Assembly (NCBI GenBank): GCA_009774465.1
Contig: VSNT01000337.1
Location: 1 to 8,506, forward strand
Reading direction: 5' to 3'
DNA length: 8,506 nt
DNA from: Lachnospiraceae bacterium
GTDB lineage: Bacteria > Bacillota_A > Clostridia > Lachnospirales > Lachnospiraceae
The stretch's first letter is position 1, and each line of letters begins with the position of its first letter. The notes beneath the pieces were generated by a model, which was given only the letters and a program-made list of their open reading frames with translations, did no database searches and was not told where the DNA came from. Positions 5,572 through 8,506 of this stretch are shown piece by piece. The translations under genes and the position numbers were made by a program.

Positions 5572-6177
5572 CTTCCTTCATTTTAGTATTAACAGTAAAC
5601 TGCACCCCTTCGCCGTGTAAGCAGAATTACCTGCATCCGTTTTTACGGCTTTCCCTGTCATTCCAGGGTTCCCAGACTACTATGGGTGCTGTGTACCCAT
5701 GCCCGTTACCGGGTTTAGGGCATCCCCATTTAGTAATTATAGAATTAGCTTTCAATGCTGTCGGATTCGACGTTCGCCATTTACCCGCTGTCTTGCGGTT
5801 GTCATTCTGTGAGTATCGCTTGCTCCCATAACTGCGAAATGTGAGCAACACAGAAGGCATACGTTTCAACCCTTTTCGTATGCAGGGACGGGATTCCCCA
5901 ACTCTGACTGTCATTTAAGCAGTTTAGCTTTATTCCTCATGCACTGATTTTTATCCTTGGGTTTATGGAGCTTAGGATTAGCCCCACTTCCCCCATGTTC
6001 CTGTTGGAACAACAACATGCTGCACTCCCCTTCGGGTTTCCCCTCTCGGATAAGTTGCAGGATAATAGGCTGTGATTTTTCATCACTTGATACTTCTACC
6101 TACCGCTTGCTAAAGGCGGTATTCCATAAAAACCACGTCACCAAAATTTATAATGCGCTGGTGACTTATGGGCGCAC
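5572..6177 (-). ncRNA. Group II intron ribozyme domains I-III
   Basis: This 606-nt stretch has no credible protein gene and holds the intron scaffold. It begins with GTGCGCCC and contains many self-complementary segments, such as TTGCTC/GAGCAA around the EBS1 loop (5848-5820) and CCCG/CGGG near 5713-5702. Reading frames on either strand here are by-products of the structured RNA. Individual domain limits other than the 5' end were not resolved by eye. Confidence 0.85.
5820..5848 (-). ncRNA. EBS1 stem-loop of the intron (target recognition)
   Basis: A 6-bp stem (TTGCTC 5848-5843 with GAGCAA 5825-5820) closes a loop containing GCAGTT (5835-5830). These six bases pair antiparallel with AACTGT (6183-6178), the last six bases of the 5' exon: five Watson-Crick pairs plus a terminal U-G wobble. 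This is the expected EBS1-IBS1 contact that defines the 5' splice site and homing target. Confidence 0.8.
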
Positions 6178-6190
6178 ACAGTTGCCCGGA
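6178..6190 (-). other. Intron binding sites IBS1 and candidate IBS2 in the 5' exon
   Basis: IBS1 is AACTGT (6183-6178), matched to the EBS1 loop at 5835-5830. Upstream, CCGGG (6189-6185) can pair with CCCGG (5713-5709) in domain I as a candidate IBS2-EBS2. That second pairing is weaker evidence, because the CCCGG can also fold locally with CGGG. The site encodes the Pro-Gly-Asn-Cys segment of the coupling protein. Confidence 0.6.
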
Positions 6191-7563
6191 ATGGTTTCCC
6201 ATGTGTCCTTGAAAAGCGCCTTTAACTGGGCGAAATTCTGGATAATGATGATACTGGAAATTTCCCTCGACCGCATGGTTGATAAAAGGGAACAGTAATC
6301 ATCCGGCAGTGCGACATTCGCAAATTCATCAAGCATGAAGGTCACATGGATCGGGAGCCGCCCGCCGCAGTTGAAGTCCGCCTGATAGTAAAGCTCCTGA
6401 AAAATCTGCGTGTAAAGCATTCCGATGATGAAATTGTAGGACTTGTCAGAATCCGGTATGACGCAGAACAGCGCCGTTTTCGTCTCCCCATCCCCATTCA
6501 CGCCAATGCCAAGTTCCGCAAGGTCCAGGTCGTCCCTTGACAAAAGCCTTAACACCTGCTTGTTTTCAAGAAAGGCAAGCCGGGAGTTTGCGCTGATGAT
6601 GATGGAACGGACGGTATCGCCCGCACCACGCATACACTTGTTGTACTGTTTCACCGCAGGGTGCGCCGAGCCGAGCTTTGATGTTTCCTCAAGGAATTTC
6701 ATGCGCACGTCCAGTCTGGAAGGCTTGTTCTGTTCCGTCACTTCCGCCTCCCCTAAAAGCTGCAAGACTGTCTCAAAGTTCCTCCTTGCGGGCGGCTCTT
6801 CCAGCCACACATAATAGAAGATTGCCTGTAAGAACAGCCCCTCCGCCTTTTCCCAGAAGGGATCGGAGGGCGTTGCGCCCTTTGGCGTGGTGTTGCTGAT
6901 AAGGTTCGTGATGAGCTTTACCACGTCCGTTTCCTCACGGATATAGGAAAAGGGATTGTAGCAGTCCGACTTTTCCATTTCCAGCAGGTTTATGACCTTT
7001 ACGCTGTATCCGTTGTTCCTTAACATCTCCCCGCAGCTTCTGAGGATTTCCCCTTTTGGATCGGTACAGATAAAGGAACAGTTATGCGGCATCTGCATCA
7101 GGTTCGGCTTTACCTCATAAAAGGTCTTTCCTGCGCCGGAACCGCCGCATATCAGAATGTTCCCATTGAGTTTCAGCCGCCGGAAATTCAGCGACATTTT
7201 CACGTTCTGGCTCAAAATGCGGTTGAAATTTTCGTCCTTGTCCGCAAGTATCTTGTTTGCCATTTTGGGTGATTCAAACCTTGCCGTTCCAAATTCCTTC
7301 CCCGGCATGAAGTTCCGCTGGCTTGTGATATACATTAAAAGGGCGGTAGCATAGACGATTAAGGCTATCACTACCGCTTTCATGGTTGTCTGGTTATAAT
7401 AATTTGCAAATGGTTCGGCGCACACACGGTTGAAGGACTCCAGAAAGGCGTTCATTTCCATTCCCGGCTCCCATGCGCCGTTCAGGAGATACCCTGCATA
7501 GGCACAAAGGACTGCCCCCAGTACGATAAACCACAGGGATACTTTTTTCTTGTTCTGTACCAT
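6178..7563 (-). CDS. VirD4/PcfC-type coupling protein, 5' exon (residues 1-462)
   Basis: This is the N-terminal part of the type IV coupling protein, the membrane ATPase that brings the relaxase-DNA complex to the mating channel. Two membrane helices (about 8-29 and 61-79) anchor it. Walker A 'GGSGAGKT' is at 140-147, 'TDPKGE' at 167-172, and Walker B with flanks 'VTFMLDEFANV' at 407-417 (D412, E413). The exon ends with '...DTWETIPGNC'. If the transcript is unspliced, translation adds only Val-Arg-Pro before TAA (6168-6166), giving a 465-residue product that lacks the final part of the ATPase fold. After splicing the protein has 739 residues. The ATG is 6 nt after the upstream stop, and the ribosome site (AGAGGT) lies in the end of that gene, so the two are coupled. 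The closest family as I recall is the VirD4-like group of C. difficile CTn elements. Confidence 0.93.
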
Positions 7564-7569
7564 AGGCGG

Positions 7570-8506
7570 CTACCTCTTTTTCGGTGCGGGCGCTTTTTTC
7601 GGTGCGGGCTTTTTCTTCCGCATAAGCTCCTGCTCCTTTGCCTTTTGCTCCATGTCCGCATACCGCTTCCGCACTTCCGCACTTACCCTGTCATAATGCC
7701 CTTCGTACAGGTCTTTCCCCTTCATGGTTGCGACCACACGGTTGTCCGCCGAATAAATCTTGTACTCCTTGTTACGGTCAAGAAAAGTCAGTATGGTCTT
7801 TCCATCATGGATTTCCATTGCCTTGTCCTTGTTGATCCAGACATATTGTGCGTTTTCGCCCCATGTCCCCGGTATCCTTGTCTTTACGGCATGGTCGTTT
7901 TCCTCCGTTATCAGTTTCTTTGTAATGGTAATGTCCGTAAGGTCAGGGTTCTGTGCGGCGGCTACTGCCTGCATACGCTGCGCAAGCTCACGGTATCCTT
8001 TCATGCGGCTTAAAAACATTTCCTTATCCATAAGGACTCTGTGCTGCCCGCCTTCCCCTTTGGAAAGGACGCCGATCCGCTCAAGCTGCCCCACTACCTT
8101 TTCCGCCTGCTCGTTTTCAAGGCTGAAATTTTCCTTTACTTCCTCCACACTGATGCTCTTTTTCTCCATCGCATAGCTGCCGACTTTTTCAATCAGCCCG
8201 TCAAGAGCCTCTCCCACCCTTGCCGCTTCCTCAGTGTGGAGGCTGTCGTTTCCCTTTTTCTGCTCTTTCAGGAAAGACAGCACCTTGTCCATCTCCTTTT
8301 CGTCCCCGTTTTTCAGGTAATCGTCAAACGTGGCAATCCTGCCGGATTTCAGTTTCTGTATCATCATGTTTACCCGTGGGACTGCCTCCGTGTGGAAGAT
8401 GATCTCGCTCATGCCGTCCTTCTTGTTGATGTCGGGCAGAACGGAATATAAAAGCCCGTATTTTTTCGCCATCTTCTGGACTTTCTTCATGTCCTCTGTC
8501 GGGAAC
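7570..8506 (-). CDS. DUF3801/PcfB-family conjugation protein (5' end outside window)
   Basis: The frame is open to the right edge; in-frame codons before the first internal ATG (8490) read Phe-Pro-Thr-Glu-Asp, so the true start lies beyond the window and at least 311 residues are visible. The segment 'EDMKKVQKMAKKYGLLYSVL' followed by 'IIFHTEAVPRVNMMIQKL' matches the DUF3801 pattern (K..KKYG, then a short beta strand and '.A..VN.....'). In PcfB, the enterococcal relative, the protein is a relaxosome accessory that works with the coupling protein PcfC, and here too it directly precedes the coupling-protein gene. The rest is charged and helical, with a possible winged-helix-like part ('SISVEEVKENFSLENEQAEKVVGQLERIGVL', about 112-142 from Met 8490) that is inference only. 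The tail is very basic with a duplicated 'PAPKK' motif. Confidence 0.8.
   Translation of the reverse strand, partial: FPTEDMKKVQKMAKKYGLLYSVLPDINKKDGMSEIIFHTEAVPRVNMMIQKLKSGRIATFDDYLKNGDEKEMDKVLSFLKEQKKGNDSLHTEEAARVGEALDGLIEKVGSYAMEKKSISVEEVKENFSLENEQAEKVVGQLERIGVLSKGEGGQHRVLMDKEMFLSRMKGYRELAQRMQAVAAAQNPDLTDITITKKLITEENDHAVKTRIPGTWGENAQYVWINKDKAMEIHDGKTILTFLDRNKEYKIYSADNRVVATMKGKDLYEGHYDRVSAEVRKRYADMEQKAKEQELMRKKKPAPKKAPAPKKR
7576..7608 (-). repeat. Short tandem duplication in the 3' end of the DUF3801-like gene
   Basis: A unit of about 15-16 nt (CCCGCACCGAAAAAG, and the same with one more A) occurs twice, at 7590-7576 and 7608-7593. It encodes the repeated Pro-Ala-Pro-Lys-Lys tail. It probably arose by slippage and extends a basic, disordered C-terminus. 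Confidence 0.6.

Larger units (their letters stand above)
3629..6177 (-). mobile_element. Complete group II intron inserted in the virD4-like gene
   Basis: The 2549-nt intron is in the same orientation as its host gene. It begins GTGCGCCC (6177-6170), a form of the GUGYG consensus, and ends in AT (3630-3629). Domains I-III occupy about 6177-5572; the maturase frame fills domain IV; domain V (3715-3682) and domain VI with its bulged A (3635) are intact. The host reading frame is cut exactly between codons: Cys TGT (6180-6178) and Asp GAC (3628-3626). The EBS1 loop (5835-5830) pairs with the last six exon bases. The start motif and the endonuclease-bearing protein suggest the chloroplast-like lineage, by recollection. 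No inactivating lesion is visible, so it is probably able to splice and move. The intron appears AT-richer than the host genes by eye, fitting independent arrival. Confidence 0.95.

Noticed and set aside
5427..6298. Open frames on both strands in the intron's 5' part (plus 5427-5831 and 5957-6298, minus 5627-5914), up to 134 codons.
   Set aside because: They overlap ribozyme domains I-III or the exon boundary, have no recognisable domain, and look like typical spurious calls in group II introns.
2795..7563. Treating the split virD4 as a pseudogene or as two separate genes.
   Set aside because: The exons join in phase at codon 462/463 with expected conserved residues on both sides, and the intron between them has intact splicing elements.

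Overview
The window is part of the conjugation (mating-pair and coupling) module of an integrative and conjugative element or large conjugative plasmid. It most resembles elements of gut Clostridia such as Lachnospiraceae or the C. difficile CTn elements. This rests on gene order and protein resemblance recalled from those elements, not on a search. All six host genes and the inserted intron lie on the minus strand and read from high to low coordinates, with short gaps and purine-rich ribosome binding sites, so they probably form one operon. No promoter, tRNA, rRNA, CRISPR array or element end is visible.

In transcription order the genes are: the 3' part of a DUF3801/PcfB-like gene (8506-7570); a VirD4/PcfC-type coupling ATPase gene split in two (5' exon 7563-6178, 3' exon 3628-2795); a small secreted two-helix membrane protein in the Maff2/VirB2 pilin position (2651-2262); a VirB6/TrbL-like polytopic channel protein (2124-1282); a 364-residue cytosolic element protein that joins two domains (1271-177); and the start of a PrgI-family gene (152 to the left edge). 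A VirB4-type ATPase would be expected just beyond the left edge. Together the set covers substrate delivery (PcfB-like plus VirD4) and channel assembly (pilin-like, VirB6, PrgI).

The outstanding feature is a complete 2549-nt group II intron (6177-3629) in the coupling-protein gene, in the same orientation as its host and exactly between two codons. It begins GTGCGCCC, encodes a 610-residue reverse transcriptase/maturase/HNH protein (5571-3739), and ends in a textbook 34-nt domain V and a domain VI with a bulged A seven nt from the 3' end. A 6-bp EBS1-IBS1 pairing is readable. Precise removal joins the exons as ...PGNC|DTFIYLGGN..., restoring a 739-residue VirD4. Conjugation of this element should therefore depend on splicing.

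The pilin-like gene is bracketed by structured intergenic RNA: two small GC-rich hairpins upstream, and two long hairpins downstream before virB6. These could set its expression apart from that of its neighbours. The stretch without a protein gene from 6177 to 5572 is the intron's domains I-III.
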